DNA of 64,000 nucleotides, from contig NZ_CP125781.1 in NCBI RefSeq assembly GCF_030053895.1, positions 2,108,001 through 2,172,000 on the forward strand. Direction: 5' to 3'. Numbering within the stretch: the stretch's first letter is position 1; every line of letters begins with the position of its first letter. Of the stretch, positions 26,526-34,208 are shown piece by piece. The notes under the pieces were generated by a model. It did not search any database and was not told the origin of the DNA. It worked only from the letters and a program-made list of their open reading frames with translations. Both the position numbers and the translations under genes were made by a program. This DNA is from Trabulsiella odontotermitis (lineage in GTDB: Bacteria; Pseudomonadota; Gammaproteobacteria; Enterobacterales; Enterobacteriaceae).

Positions 26526-26900
26526 GCATTAACCAAACAAATACGAATGTATGTGATTATAAAGGAGGTTGATGCTTTTGCCAGAGGAAATAAAAACAAG
26601 GGCAGCAGGTGTTTTTTTCGACATTGTTAACCAGAAAACAGAATTATCCTGGAGAAGTGCTTTTCTTTTATTCAGTAAGCAGGTATGCTTTCTCCATAAT
26701 TTCTTTAAAATCATCCAGATAAAATACTTTTTTTCCATTCTTCATCATTATTCCTTATTTCCTCCATAATTGGTGAAAAGTTGTTTTTTACCCTTTCATT
26801 GTTTTACGCACACTCTGACTAATTGACGTTAAAGGTCGTAAAGTTAATCACGTCAACACGGCAACGCGCCGTCAGAATAACTGAAAGTAAGGAATAACCT
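26526..26900. other. Gene-free AT-rich interval upstream of spy
   Basis: 375 bases between the second fimbrial regulator and spy. Only short frames with no ribosome site or recognisable protein are seen. It must hold the promoters of both neighbours; the one site I can name is the CpxR box at 26828-26842. Base composition is clearly more AT-rich than the flanking genes. Confidence 0.6.
26828..26842 (+). promoter_or_regulatory. CpxR box upstream of spy
   Basis: GTTAAAGGTCGTAAA fits the CpxR consensus GTAAA-N5-GTAAA with one mismatch in the first half. It lies about 60 bases before the spy start. In E. coli spy is induced by envelope stress through CpxR and BaeR; the box supports the same control here. 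Confidence 0.6.
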
Positions 26901-27392
26901 ATGAAGAAGATGATTGCTCTGTTTGTTGCCTCTACACTGGCTCTGGGTGCGGCTAACCTGGCACACGCCGCTGATACCACTACCGCTCCGGCCACGCAGC
27001 CGGACGGCAAAATGATGATGCACCATAAAGGCAAGCCAGGCATGCATCATGACATGATGTTCCAGGGGCTGAACCTGACCGATGCGCAGAAACAGCAGAT
27101 CCGCGACATCATGAAAAGCCAGCGCGACAACATGAAACGTCCGTCCCTCGACGAACGTCGTGAAATGCATAACCTGATCGCCAGCGACAGCTTCGATAAA
27201 GCCAAAGCGGAAGCGCAGATCAACAAGATGGCAGAGCAACACAAAGCGATGATGCTCTCCCGCATGGAAACGCAGAACAAAATCTACAACATTCTGACTC
27301 CGGATCAGAAAAAGACCTTTAATGCCAATTTTGAGAAGCGTCTGACAGAACGTCGCGCGCCAGACGGTAAAATGCCAGTACCTGCTGAATAA
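26901..27392 (+). CDS. spy: Periplasmic chaperone Spy
   Basis: ATP-independent periplasmic chaperone that prevents aggregation and helps refold proteins under envelope stress. 163 aa (E. coli 161). Signal peptide to about AHA, then the helical body with the LTxxQ repeats: NLTDAQKQQIRDIMKSQ and NILTPDQKKTFNANF, methionine- and histidine-rich N-terminus (MMMHHKGKPGMHHDMM). RBS AAGGAAT at 26889 is well placed. A strong hairpin terminator follows. Confidence 0.96.
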   Translation: MKKMIALFVASTLALGAANLAHAADTTTAPATQPDGKMMMHHKGKPGMHHDMMFQGLNLTDAQKQQIRDIMKSQRDNMKRPSLDERREMHNLIASDSFDKAKAEAQINKMAEQHKAMMLSRMETQNKIYNILTPDQKKTFNANFEKRLTERRAPDGKMPVPAE

Positions 27393-27411
27393 CCCAGCAC
27401 CCGGACTCAAG

Positions 27412-27475
27412 ACCGCCGGTCTTGCCCACTCTGCGCCTTATGGGCTGTGGGCAGGCCCGGCGGTTTTCTTTTTTA
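27412..27475 (+). terminator. Long hairpin terminator after spy
   Basis: The arms ACCGCCGG-TCT-TGCCCAC and GTGGGCA-GGC-CCGGCGGT form an 18-base stem with one internal 3-base mismatch, then a T-rich tract TTTTCTTTTTT. Directly 20 bases downstream of the spy stop. Confidence 0.8.
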
Positions 27476-27596
27476 CAGCGCGACACTAAGGTAAACATCC
27501 GGTGTGCCGATAGTCATTTTCGGACAGGAAAAAATAACCATAAAACGGCTGCTTACCTTGAGCCTTCCGGCGCATCCGCGTCGTTCAGGAGTCGCA

Positions 27597-28172
27597 ATGG
27601 AATACTTTGATATCCGCAAAATGCCCGTCAGTTTGTGGCGCAACGGCGGCGGTGAAACCCGCGAGCTGTGTTGTTTCCCGCCCGGTACACGCGATTTTAG
27701 CTGGCGCGCCAGCATTGCCTCTATCGCCAGCAACGGTGATTTTTCTCTTTTCCCTGGCGTGGATCGGGTCATTACGTTGTTGGAAGGCGGCGAAGTGATG
27801 CTCGATGGCGGCGCGGCGTTTCAGCATACGCTGACCCATTTCAAACCGTTCTATTTTGCCGGTGAGCAGCGTGTTTACGCGCAGTTGTCTGATGGCAAGA
27901 TGTCGATGGATTTTAACGTGATGACCCGGCGAGACCGCTGCCAGGCGCAGGTGCGGGTGGCGGATCGCACCTTTACCACTTTTGCGCCTCATGGCGGCGT
28001 GGTGTTTGTCCTGAGCGGCGCGTGGCAACTGGGTGATAAACTGCTGACTGCTGATCAGGGTGCTTACTGGCAGGAGGGACCGCATACGCTGCGGCTGCTG
28101 AAACCGGAAGGGCGGTTGCTGTATGGCGAGATCACCTGGTTACCGGGTCAGGCGCTGGCGGCATCCGCCTGA
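27597..28172 (+). CDS. ves: Cupin-family protein Ves (HutD-like)
   Basis: 191 aa cytoplasmic HutD/cupin-type protein, implicated in E. coli in cold- and stress-related effects; its reaction is unknown. MEYFDIRKMPVSLWRNGGGETREL, then SWRASIASIASNGDFSLFPGVDR, matches E. coli Ves. CAGGAG precedes the ATG at 27597, which is chosen over an upstream in-frame start. It is convergent with nadE 21 bases away. The nuclease gene cho, which lies between ves and nadE in E. coli, is absent. Confidence 0.93.
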   Translation: MEYFDIRKMPVSLWRNGGGETRELCCFPPGTRDFSWRASIASIASNGDFSLFPGVDRVITLLEGGEVMLDGGAAFQHTLTHFKPFYFAGEQRVYAQLSDGKMSMDFNVMTRRDRCQAQVRVADRTFTTFAPHGGVVFVLSGAWQLGDKLLTADQGAYWQEGPHTLRLLKPEGRLLYGEITWLPGQALAASA

Positions 28173-28193
28173 AGCAAATGCCGCCTTGCAGGA

Positions 28194-29021
28194 TTATTTT
28201 TTCCAGAAATCGTCAAACACAGTGATCGGCGGGCGGCGCTTGTGCTCGGTGCGGGTATACCAGCCTTCGATGATTTTCGCGATGCTGTCGTCGAGCTTTT
28301 TACCCTCAAGATAGTCATCAATATTATCGTAGGTGACGCCCAGCGCCGCTTCGTCAGGCAGAGACGGTCTGTCGTCTTCGAGATCAGCGGTCGGCGCTTT
28401 CTTATAGAGATGCTCCGGGCAGCCCAGTGTGGCCAGCAGCTGTTTTCCCTGGCGTTTGTTCAGGCGGTAAATCGGGTTAATGTCGGTACCGCCATCGCCG
28501 TATTTGGTGAAGAAGCCGGTCACCGCTTCAGCGGCATGGTCGGTGCCCACGACAACCCCTTTGGTCATTCCCGCAATGCTGTATTGCGTTTTCATCCGCT
28601 CGCGGGCTTTTTCGTTGCCGCGCACAAAATCGCTCAGCTCAATTCCTGCCTCGCGCAACGCCTGTTCGCTCGCCAGCACGGCGCCTTTGATGTTCACGGT
28701 CAGCACGCGATCCGGCTGAATGAAATTGATGGCATCCTGACAGTCCTGCTCGTCAGCCTGAACGCCGAAAGGCAGGCGTACGGCGATAAACTGCAGGGCT
28801 GAATTCCCGGTCTCCTCGCGCAGTTCGCTGATGGCCATCTGGCAGAGTTTGCCGGTGAGGGTGGAATCCTGACCTCCGCTTATTCCCAGCACCAGGGTGT
28901 GCAGAAACGAATAGGTTTTCAGGTAATCTTTGAGGAAATCCACACTGCGACGGATCTCAGCGTCAGGGTCAATCTGCGGCTTCGCGCCAAGTGTACGAAT
29001 AATCTCGTGTTGTAACGTCAT
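28194..29021 (-). CDS. nadE: NH3-dependent NAD+ synthetase
   Basis: Last step of NAD synthesis, from deamido-NAD, ATP and ammonia. 275 aa, same as E. coli. The PP-loop ATP-binding motif is GISGGQDSTLTGKL, and further family segments are VVVGTDHAAEAVTGFFTKYG, PTADLEDDRPSLPDE and TEHKRRPPITVFDDFW. Start MTLQHEIIRTLGAKP. Divergent from osmE; the intergenic 29022-29242 region holds both promoters. Confidence 0.97.
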   Translation of the reverse strand: MTLQHEIIRTLGAKPQIDPDAEIRRSVDFLKDYLKTYSFLHTLVLGISGGQDSTLTGKLCQMAISELREETGNSALQFIAVRLPFGVQADEQDCQDAINFIQPDRVLTVNIKGAVLASEQALREAGIELSDFVRGNEKARERMKTQYSIAGMTKGVVVGTDHAAEAVTGFFTKYGDGGTDINPIYRLNKRQGKQLLATLGCPEHLYKKAPTADLEDDRPSLPDEAALGVTYDNIDDYLEGKKLDDSIAKIIEGWYTRTEHKRRPPITVFDDFWKK

Positions 29022-29242
29022 GCAACACCTCCATAAATGAATAAGCGTGATGTGTTAAAGCTAACGCGTTGCCAGGAAAACGACAAGGATCACAGTTTTG
29101 ATTGCTGCAAAAGGGCGCGATTCAGCAGCTTATCGTTTTTTCACTAGAATGTTCCGAAAGTTATTTCAATTAACATGCTAAGTTGAAAAATCGTCTGATC
29201 TATTCCAGGCTTATAACACGCTGATAAACAAGAGGACGGAAT

Positions 29243-29581
29243 ATGAACACGAAAATCGCAGGAATGTTAGGTGCAGCGGCAGTATTCACAATGCTGGCAG
29301 GTTGTACTGCCTACGATCGAACCAAAGACCAGTTCACACAGCCAGTGGTCAAAGATGTGAAGAAAGGGATGACACGAGCACAGGTTCAGCAGATCGCTGG
29401 TCAGCCGTCATCAGAAGTCTCCATGATCCACGCGCGCGGTACCTGCCAGACCTATATCCTGGGTCAACGGGAAGGTAAGGCTGAAACCTACTTTGTGGCG
29501 CTCGATGACACCGGACGCGTGATTAACTCTGGCTATCAGACTTGTGCTGAGTACGACACCGATCCGCAGGTCAATAAGTAG
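29243..29581 (+). CDS. osmE: Osmotically inducible lipoprotein OsmE
   Basis: Envelope lipoprotein of 112 aa with a lipobox LAGC (Cys21) and a BamE/OsmE-like SmpA fold: GMTRAQVQQIAGQPSSEVSMI and the cysteine-bearing ARGTCQTYILGQ. RpoS-controlled in E. coli; the biological role is uncertain. RBS AAGAGGACGG. A perfect terminator hairpin lies 30 bases after the stop. Confidence 0.96.
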   Translation: MNTKIAGMLGAAAVFTMLAGCTAYDRTKDQFTQPVVKDVKKGMTRAQVQQIAGQPSSEVSMIHARGTCQTYILGQREGKAETYFVALDDTGRVINSGYQTCAEYDTDPQVNK

Positions 29582-29608
29582 CTATCCTTAGTTTGCATGA
29601 GCGTTACG

Positions 29609-29638
29609 AAAGCCTGTCCTCACGGACGGGCTTTTTTG
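29609..29638 (+). terminator. Intrinsic terminator of osmE
   Basis: AGCCTGTCC, loop TCAC, GGACGGGCT, then six Ts. One GT pair in the stem. The next gene (chbB) thus starts from its own promoter. Confidence 0.85.
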
Positions 29639-29649
29639 ATCGCCAAATC

Positions 29650-29765
29650 TTATTTCTTTTCGCGAATTATTTGACTGAAGTGTGAAGGTAGTCATAACCG
29701 GAGGTCAACCAGAGACAATTTTTACTAAACAGGGATTATCCACCCCTGGTGCGTTGGCGTATACT
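29650..29765 (+). promoter_or_regulatory. chb promoter region: NagC-like and CRP sites and -10
   Basis: TTATTTCTTTTCGCGAATTATTT (29650-29672 as positions) resembles NagC sites; TGTGAAGGTAGTCATA at 29681-29696 fits CRP (TGTGA-N6-TCACA with two mismatches). TATACT at 29760-29765 is a good -10. NagC, ChbR and CRP control this operon in E. coli (established); the site placements here are inference. Everything between 29639 and 29882 is this control region; no gene is seen. Confidence 0.55.
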
Positions 29766-30153
29766 CATCTCATCAAATCAAGTAACCAAACGGTTACAAA
29801 AACACCGGCTGGCAGGGGAATGGAAACCATCCTGGCCGTCGGAAGCAGAAAGAAGATAGAAAAATAAGTTGAGGAGGCGTCTATGGAAAAGAAACACATT
29901 TATCTGTTTTGTTCTGCGGGCATGTCGACATCGCTACTGGTCTCTAAAATGCGTGCTCAGGCAGAAAAATACGAAGTCCCGGTTATTATTGATGCATTCC
30001 CTGAAACGCTGGCAGGGGAAAAAGGACCGCAGGCCGATGTGGTATTACTTGGCCCCCAGATTGCTTATATGTTACCCGAAATTCAACGCTTACTTCCGAA
30101 TAAGCCCGTGGAAGTGATCGATTCAATTCTGTACGGCAAAGTAGATGGTTTAG

Positions 30154-31349
30154 GGAAGGTGCGAACAAGTTCCTGATATGAGATCATCATATTCATCCGG
30201 AGCGCATCCCAGAGGGACATCATGAGCCATCAACTCACCTTCGCCGATAGTGAATTCAGCACTAAGCGCCGTCAGACCCGAAAAGAGATTTTCCTCTCCC
30301 GCATGGAGCAGATTCTGCCATGGCAGAATATGACCGCTGTCATCGAGCCGTTTTATCCCAAGGCGGGCAATGGCCGACGGCCCTATCCGCTGGAGACCAT
30401 GCTGCGTATTCACTGCATGCAGCATTGGTACAACCTGAGCGACGGTGCCATGGAAGATGCCCTGTACGAAATCGCCTCCATGCGCCTGTTTGCCCGATTA
30501 TCCCTGGATAGCGCCCTGCCGGATCGCACCACCATCATGAATTTCCGCCACCTGCTCGAGCAGCATCAACTGGCCCGTCAATTGTTCAAGACCATCAATC
30601 GCTGGCTGGCCGAAGCAGGCGTCATGATGACCCAAGGCACTTTGGTGGATGCCACCATCATTGAGGCACCCAGCTCTACCAAGAACAAAGAGCAGCAACG
30701 CGATCCGGAGATGCATCAGACCAAGAAAGGCAATCAGTGGCACTTTGGCATGAAGGCCCACATTGGTGTCGATGCCAAGAGTGGCCTGACCCACAGCCTG
30801 GTCACCACCGCGGCCAACGAGCATGACCTCAATCAGCTGGGTAATCTGCTTCATGGAGAGGAGCAATTTGTCTCAGCCGATGCCGGCTACCAAGGAGCGC
30901 CACAGCGCGAGGAGCTGGCCGAGGTGGATGTGGACTGGCTGATCGCCGAGCGTCCCGGCAAGGTAAAAACCTTGAAGCAGCATCCGCGCAAGAACAAAAC
31001 GGCCATCAACATCGAATACATGAAAGCCAGCATCCGTGCCAGGGTGGAGCACCCGTTTCGCATCATCAAGCGGCAGTTCGGCTTCGTGAAAGCCAGATAC
31101 AAGGGGCTGCTGAAAAACGATAACCAACTGGCGATGTTATTCACCCTGGCCAACCTGTTTCGGGTGGACCAAATGATACGTCAGAGGGAGAGATCTCAGT
31201 AAAAACCTGAAATAACGCCAGAAATGGTGGAAAAAATAGCCTAAATAGGCTGATTCGATGTGTTTGCGGGAAAAAAATCGGCCCAGATCCGCGAAATTTT
31301 AATCAGCGAGTCAGCTTGGGAAGAAATGACCTGCTTATTCGCACCTTCC
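30154..31349 (+). mobile_element. IS5-family insertion sequence (IS5/ISKpn26-like), 1196 bp
   Basis: Begins GGAAGGTGCGAACAAG and ends CTTATTCGCACCTTCC, the perfect terminal repeats of IS5. Flanked by the 4-base target duplication TTAG (30150-30153 and 31350-31353), the YTAR target type of IS5. Length 1196 bp equals ISKpn26-type elements. The transposase points in the same direction as chb. Intact ends and identical duplications indicate a recent insertion. Confidence 0.93.
30222..31202 (+). CDS. IS5-family transposase
   Basis: 326 aa DDE transposase of IS5 type, N-terminus MSHQLTFADSEFSTKRRQTRKE. Internal segments include LPWQNMTAVIEPFYPKAGNG, TLVDATIIEAPSSTKNKEQQ, FGMKAHIGVDAKSGLTHSLV and RVEHPFRIIKRQFGFVKARY. 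The catalytic core is full length with no frameshift, so the element could still move. Confidence 0.95.
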   Translation: MSHQLTFADSEFSTKRRQTRKEIFLSRMEQILPWQNMTAVIEPFYPKAGNGRRPYPLETMLRIHCMQHWYNLSDGAMEDALYEIASMRLFARLSLDSALPDRTTIMNFRHLLEQHQLARQLFKTINRWLAEAGVMMTQGTLVDATIIEAPSSTKNKEQQRDPEMHQTKKGNQWHFGMKAHIGVDAKSGLTHSLVTTAANEHDLNQLGNLLHGEEQFVSADAGYQGAPQREELAEVDVDWLIAERPGKVKTLKQHPRKNKTAINIEYMKASIRARVEHPFRIIKRQFGFVKARYKGLLKNDNQLAMLFTLANLFRVDQMIRQRERSQ

Positions 31350-31416
31350 TTAGGTGTACTTAAAGCCGCTGTCGCCGCAATTAAAAAAGCTGCAGCGCAA
31401 TAATTTTATTATTTTT

Positions 31417-31436
31417 CCCGTCAAAGAGTAATTTCA
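31417..31436 (+). promoter_or_regulatory. ChiX small-RNA pairing site (decoy) between chbB and chbC
   Basis: CCCGTCAAAGAGTAATTTCA is complementary, with a single mismatch, to the ChiX (MicM) seed region as I remember it. In E. coli and Salmonella the chbB-chbC spacer of the induced chb mRNA pairs with ChiX and destroys it, relieving repression of the chitoporin chiP (established). Here it lies 14 bases after the chbB stop, downstream of the IS. Confidence 0.65.
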
Positions 31437-31483
31437 CACACATGCGCCGTAATATTCATTGCGGCTTTTAAGGGTATTTTTCT

Positions 31484-32842
31484 ATGAGTAGAGTCATCGG
31501 TTCGCTTGAAAAGGTACTCCTTCCTTTTGCAGTCAAAATTGGAAAGCAGCCTCACGTTAATGCGATTAAAAACGGCTTTATTAAATTAATGCCGTTGACC
31601 CTCGCAGGGGCAATGTTTGTACTGATTAATAACGTCTTTCTGAGTTTTGGCGAAGGTTCATTCTTTTTCTCCCTGGGTGTTCGCTTAGATCCCGAAACCA
31701 TTGAAACGTTAAATAGTTTCAAAGCCATCGGCGCCAACGTGTACAACGGTACATTAGGCATTATGTCGCTGATGGCGCCTTTTTTTATTGGCATGGCATT
31801 GGCGGAAGAGCGAAAAGTTGACCCATTAGCCGCAGGCTTATTATCTGTAGCCGCCTTTATGACCGTTACACCGTACAGCGTAGGTGAAGCCTATGCGGTA
31901 GGCGCGAACTGGCTGGGTGGGCAGAATATTATTTCCGGCATGATTATTGGCCTGGTTGTCGCGGAACTGTTTACCTTTGTCATCCGCCGTAACTGGGTGA
32001 TTACACTGCCAGACAGCGTACCGGCGTCGGTCTCGCGCTCCTTCTCGGCGTTAATTCCTGGCTTCCTGATCCTCTCCATTTTCGGGATCATCTCCTGGGC
32101 GCTGACGCACTGGCAGACCAACTTCCACCAGATCATCATGGATTCCATCTCTACGCCGCTGGCGTCGATGGGTAGCGTGGTTGGCTGGGCTTACGTGGTG
32201 TTCAACTCGCTGCTGTGGTTCTTCGGTGTGCACGGTTCTCTGGCGCTGACCGCGCTGGACAACGGCATCATGACCCCATGGGCGCTGGAAAACATCGCGC
32301 TGTACAACCAGTATGGTTCTGTCGACGCGGCGATTGCTGCCGGTAAACAGTTCCACTTCTGGGCGAAACCGATGCTCGACTCCTACATCCTGCTGGGTGG
32401 TTCCGGAGCGACGCTGGGTCTGATTATCGCCATCTTCATTGGCTCCCGTCGCGCCGACCATCGTCAGGTTGCGAAGCTGGCGCTGCCGTCAGGTATCTTC
32501 CAGATTAACGAGCCGATTCTGTTTGGTCTGCCGATCATCATGAACCCGGTGATGTTCATCCCGTTTGTCCTGATCCAACCGATTCTGGCCGCAATTACCC
32601 TTGCCGCCTACTCGATGGGCATTATTCCACCGGTCACCAACCTGGCGCCGTGGACGATGCCAACCGGCCTTGGGGCGTTCTTCAACAGTAACGGTAGCAT
32701 CGCAGCACTGCTTGTCGCGCTGTTCAACCTGGGGGTCTCGGTTCTGGTTTACCTTCCGTTCGTGACGGTCGCTAACAAAGCGCAGACGGTCATTGACGAA
32801 GAAGAGAGCGAAGAAGATATCGCTGAAGCACTGAAATTCTGA
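31484..32842 (+). CDS. chbC: PTS EIIC for N,N'-diacetylchitobiose
   Basis: Inner-membrane sugar channel of the lactose/cellobiose PTS family. 452 aa as in E. coli, with about ten transmembrane segments (VISGMIIGLVVAELFTFVI, WAYVVFNSLLWFFGVHG, IFQINEPILFGLPIIMNPV). The conserved NEPILFG and GVHGSLALTA motifs are sugar-binding parts. The frame is intact, but transcription from the chb promoter must pass the IS5-type element. Confidence 0.95.
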   Translation: MSRVIGSLEKVLLPFAVKIGKQPHVNAIKNGFIKLMPLTLAGAMFVLINNVFLSFGEGSFFFSLGVRLDPETIETLNSFKAIGANVYNGTLGIMSLMAPFFIGMALAEERKVDPLAAGLLSVAAFMTVTPYSVGEAYAVGANWLGGQNIISGMIIGLVVAELFTFVIRRNWVITLPDSVPASVSRSFSALIPGFLILSIFGIISWALTHWQTNFHQIIMDSISTPLASMGSVVGWAYVVFNSLLWFFGVHGSLALTALDNGIMTPWALENIALYNQYGSVDAAIAAGKQFHFWAKPMLDSYILLGGSGATLGLIIAIFIGSRRADHRQVAKLALPSGIFQINEPILFGLPIIMNPVMFIPFVLIQPILAAITLAAYSMGIIPPVTNLAPWTMPTGLGAFFNSNGSIAALLVALFNLGVSVLVYLPFVTVANKAQTVIDEEESEEDIAEALKF

Positions 32843-32896
32843 TGTCGCGCGGTGTGGGGGAACCCTCCCACACCGCCAGTCAAAGAGGGAAAAGAT

Positions 32897-33244
32897 ATGT
32901 TGGATTTGGATCACATCACGGATGCAGAAACCCCTGAGAATGACCTCGAAGAGGTGGTTATGGGGCTGATTATTAACTCAGGCCAGGCGCGTAGCCTCGC
33001 GTACACCGCGCTGAAACAGGCAAAGCAGGGCGATTTTGACGCTGCAAAAGCGACGATGGAACAGTCTCGTGTTGCGCTCAGCGAAGCCCACCGCGTACAG
33101 ACTCAACTGATTGAGAGTGACGAAGGCGAAGGCAAAATGAAGGTCAGCCTGGTGCTGGTTCATGCGCAGGATCACCTTATGACGTCAATGCTGGCGCGTG
33201 AGCTGGTCGCTGAATTGATTGAACTGCACGAGAAGGTACAATAA
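32897..33244 (+). CDS. chbA: PTS EIIA for N,N'-diacetylchitobiose
   Basis: Cytoplasmic lactose/cellobiose IIA, three-helix trimer. 115 aa (E. coli 116). Phospho-acceptor His89 lies in VSLVLVHAQDHLMTSML; upstream LEEVVMGLIINSGQARSLAY is the first helix. Start 32897 has AGAGGGA just upstream; earlier in-frame codons have no ribosome site. Confidence 0.95.
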   Translation: MLDLDHITDAETPENDLEEVVMGLIINSGQARSLAYTALKQAKQGDFDAAKATMEQSRVALSEAHRVQTQLIESDEGEGKMKVSLVLVHAQDHLMTSMLARELVAELIELHEKVQ

Positions 33245-33260
33245 CAGGCAATCGACGACG

Positions 33261-34100
33261 ATGAGGCAACCGAAGATGATGACCATGGAAATCAGCACCG
33301 CCAGAGAACAACAGCTTTTCAACGGTAAGAATTTTCATGTCGTTATCTACAACAAGACGGAGAGTGCCGGCGGTTTGCATCAGCATGACTACTATGAGTT
33401 CACCATAGTGTTAACCGGTCGCTATTATCAGGAGATCAATGGCAAACGGGTGTTGCTGGAGCGCGGTGATTTTGTGTTTATCCCGATGGGGTCGTACCAC
33501 CAGAGTTTTTACGACTTTGGCGCCACGCGAATTTTGAATGTCGGGATCAGCAAACGTTTCTTTGAAACGCATTACCAGCCATTGCTGCCTTCTGTTCTGG
33601 TCGCATCGCAGTTGTATTCTGTTAAAAATACCTTTCTCAGCTATATCGAATCGGTGGTCGCGTCATTAAACTTCCGCGAAACGGAATTTGATGAATTTAT
33701 TGAACTGGTCTCTTTTTATGTGATTAACCGTTTACGGCATTATCGTGAAGAGCCGGTTCAGGATGTCACGCCTCAGTGGTTAAAAACCACTGTCGAGGAG
33801 ATGCACGATAAACTTAAGTTTGGCGAAAATGCGCTGGAAATAATGGTTGGCCTTTCGGGAAAATCGCAGGAATATTTAACCCGGGCGACACAGCGTTATT
33901 ATGGCAAAACGCCGATGCAGATTATTAATGACATCCGCATCAACTTCGCCAAAAAGCAACTTGAGATTACCAACTACTCGGTAACGGATATTGCTTATGA
34001 GTCAGGTTACAGCAGCCCCAGTCTTTTTATTAAGACGTTCAAGAAACTGACTTCATTAACGCCCAGCAATTACCGTCGGCAACTTACCGTAATAAATTAA
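33261..34100 (+). CDS. chbR: AraC-family regulator ChbR
   Basis: Dual activator/repressor of the chb operon. 279 aa (E. coli 280). N-terminal cupin-like effector domain (SAGGLHQHDYYEFTIVLTGR, LERGDFVFIPMGSYHQSFY), C-terminal AraC DNA-binding domain with two HTH motifs (NALEIMVGLSGKSQEYLTRA; NYSVTDIAYESGYSSPSLFI). ATG 33261 aligns with the E. coli start. Intact. Confidence 0.94.
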   Translation: MRQPKMMTMEISTAREQQLFNGKNFHVVIYNKTESAGGLHQHDYYEFTIVLTGRYYQEINGKRVLLERGDFVFIPMGSYHQSFYDFGATRILNVGISKRFFETHYQPLLPSVLVASQLYSVKNTFLSYIESVVASLNFRETEFDEFIELVSFYVINRLRHYREEPVQDVTPQWLKTTVEEMHDKLKFGENALEIMVGLSGKSQEYLTRATQRYYGKTPMQIINDIRINFAKKQLEITNYSVTDIAYESGYSSPSLFIKTFKKLTSLTPSNYRRQLTVIN

Positions 34101-34208
34101 CGCTTAGCGGACGATATTTCCGCAGCAATTGATTACTGAATTTACCTGTCCGTGCTTAGCGTGGAGAGTTTGCCACGCTCAGCCTGGAGAATCATTAGGG
34201 AGAAAGTT

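Larger units (their letters stand above)
29883..31403 (+). pseudogene. chbB: chbB (PTS EIIB for chitobiose) disrupted by an IS5-type element
   Basis: The IIB component that carries phosphate on Cys10 (in MEKKHIYLFC) to the sugar at ChbC. E. coli ChbB is 106 aa. Here it is intact through DSILYGKVDGLG (about residue 91), then the insertion begins. The lost end GVLKAAVAAIKKAAAQ continues intact at 31354-31403 after the second copy of the 4-base target TTAG, in frame. As it stands, the frame ends 7 codons inside the IS (stop 30176), giving 97 aa lacking the last helix. The phosphorylation site is kept, so partial function is conceivable but unproved. Confidence 0.9.

Noticed and set aside
26569..26769. 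66-codon frame between the regulator and spy
   Set aside because: AT-rich low-complexity translation, no ribosome site, occupies promoter DNA.
29682..29867. 61-codon frame in the chb control region
   Set aside because: Overlaps the CRP site and -10 of the chb promoter and has no ribosome site.
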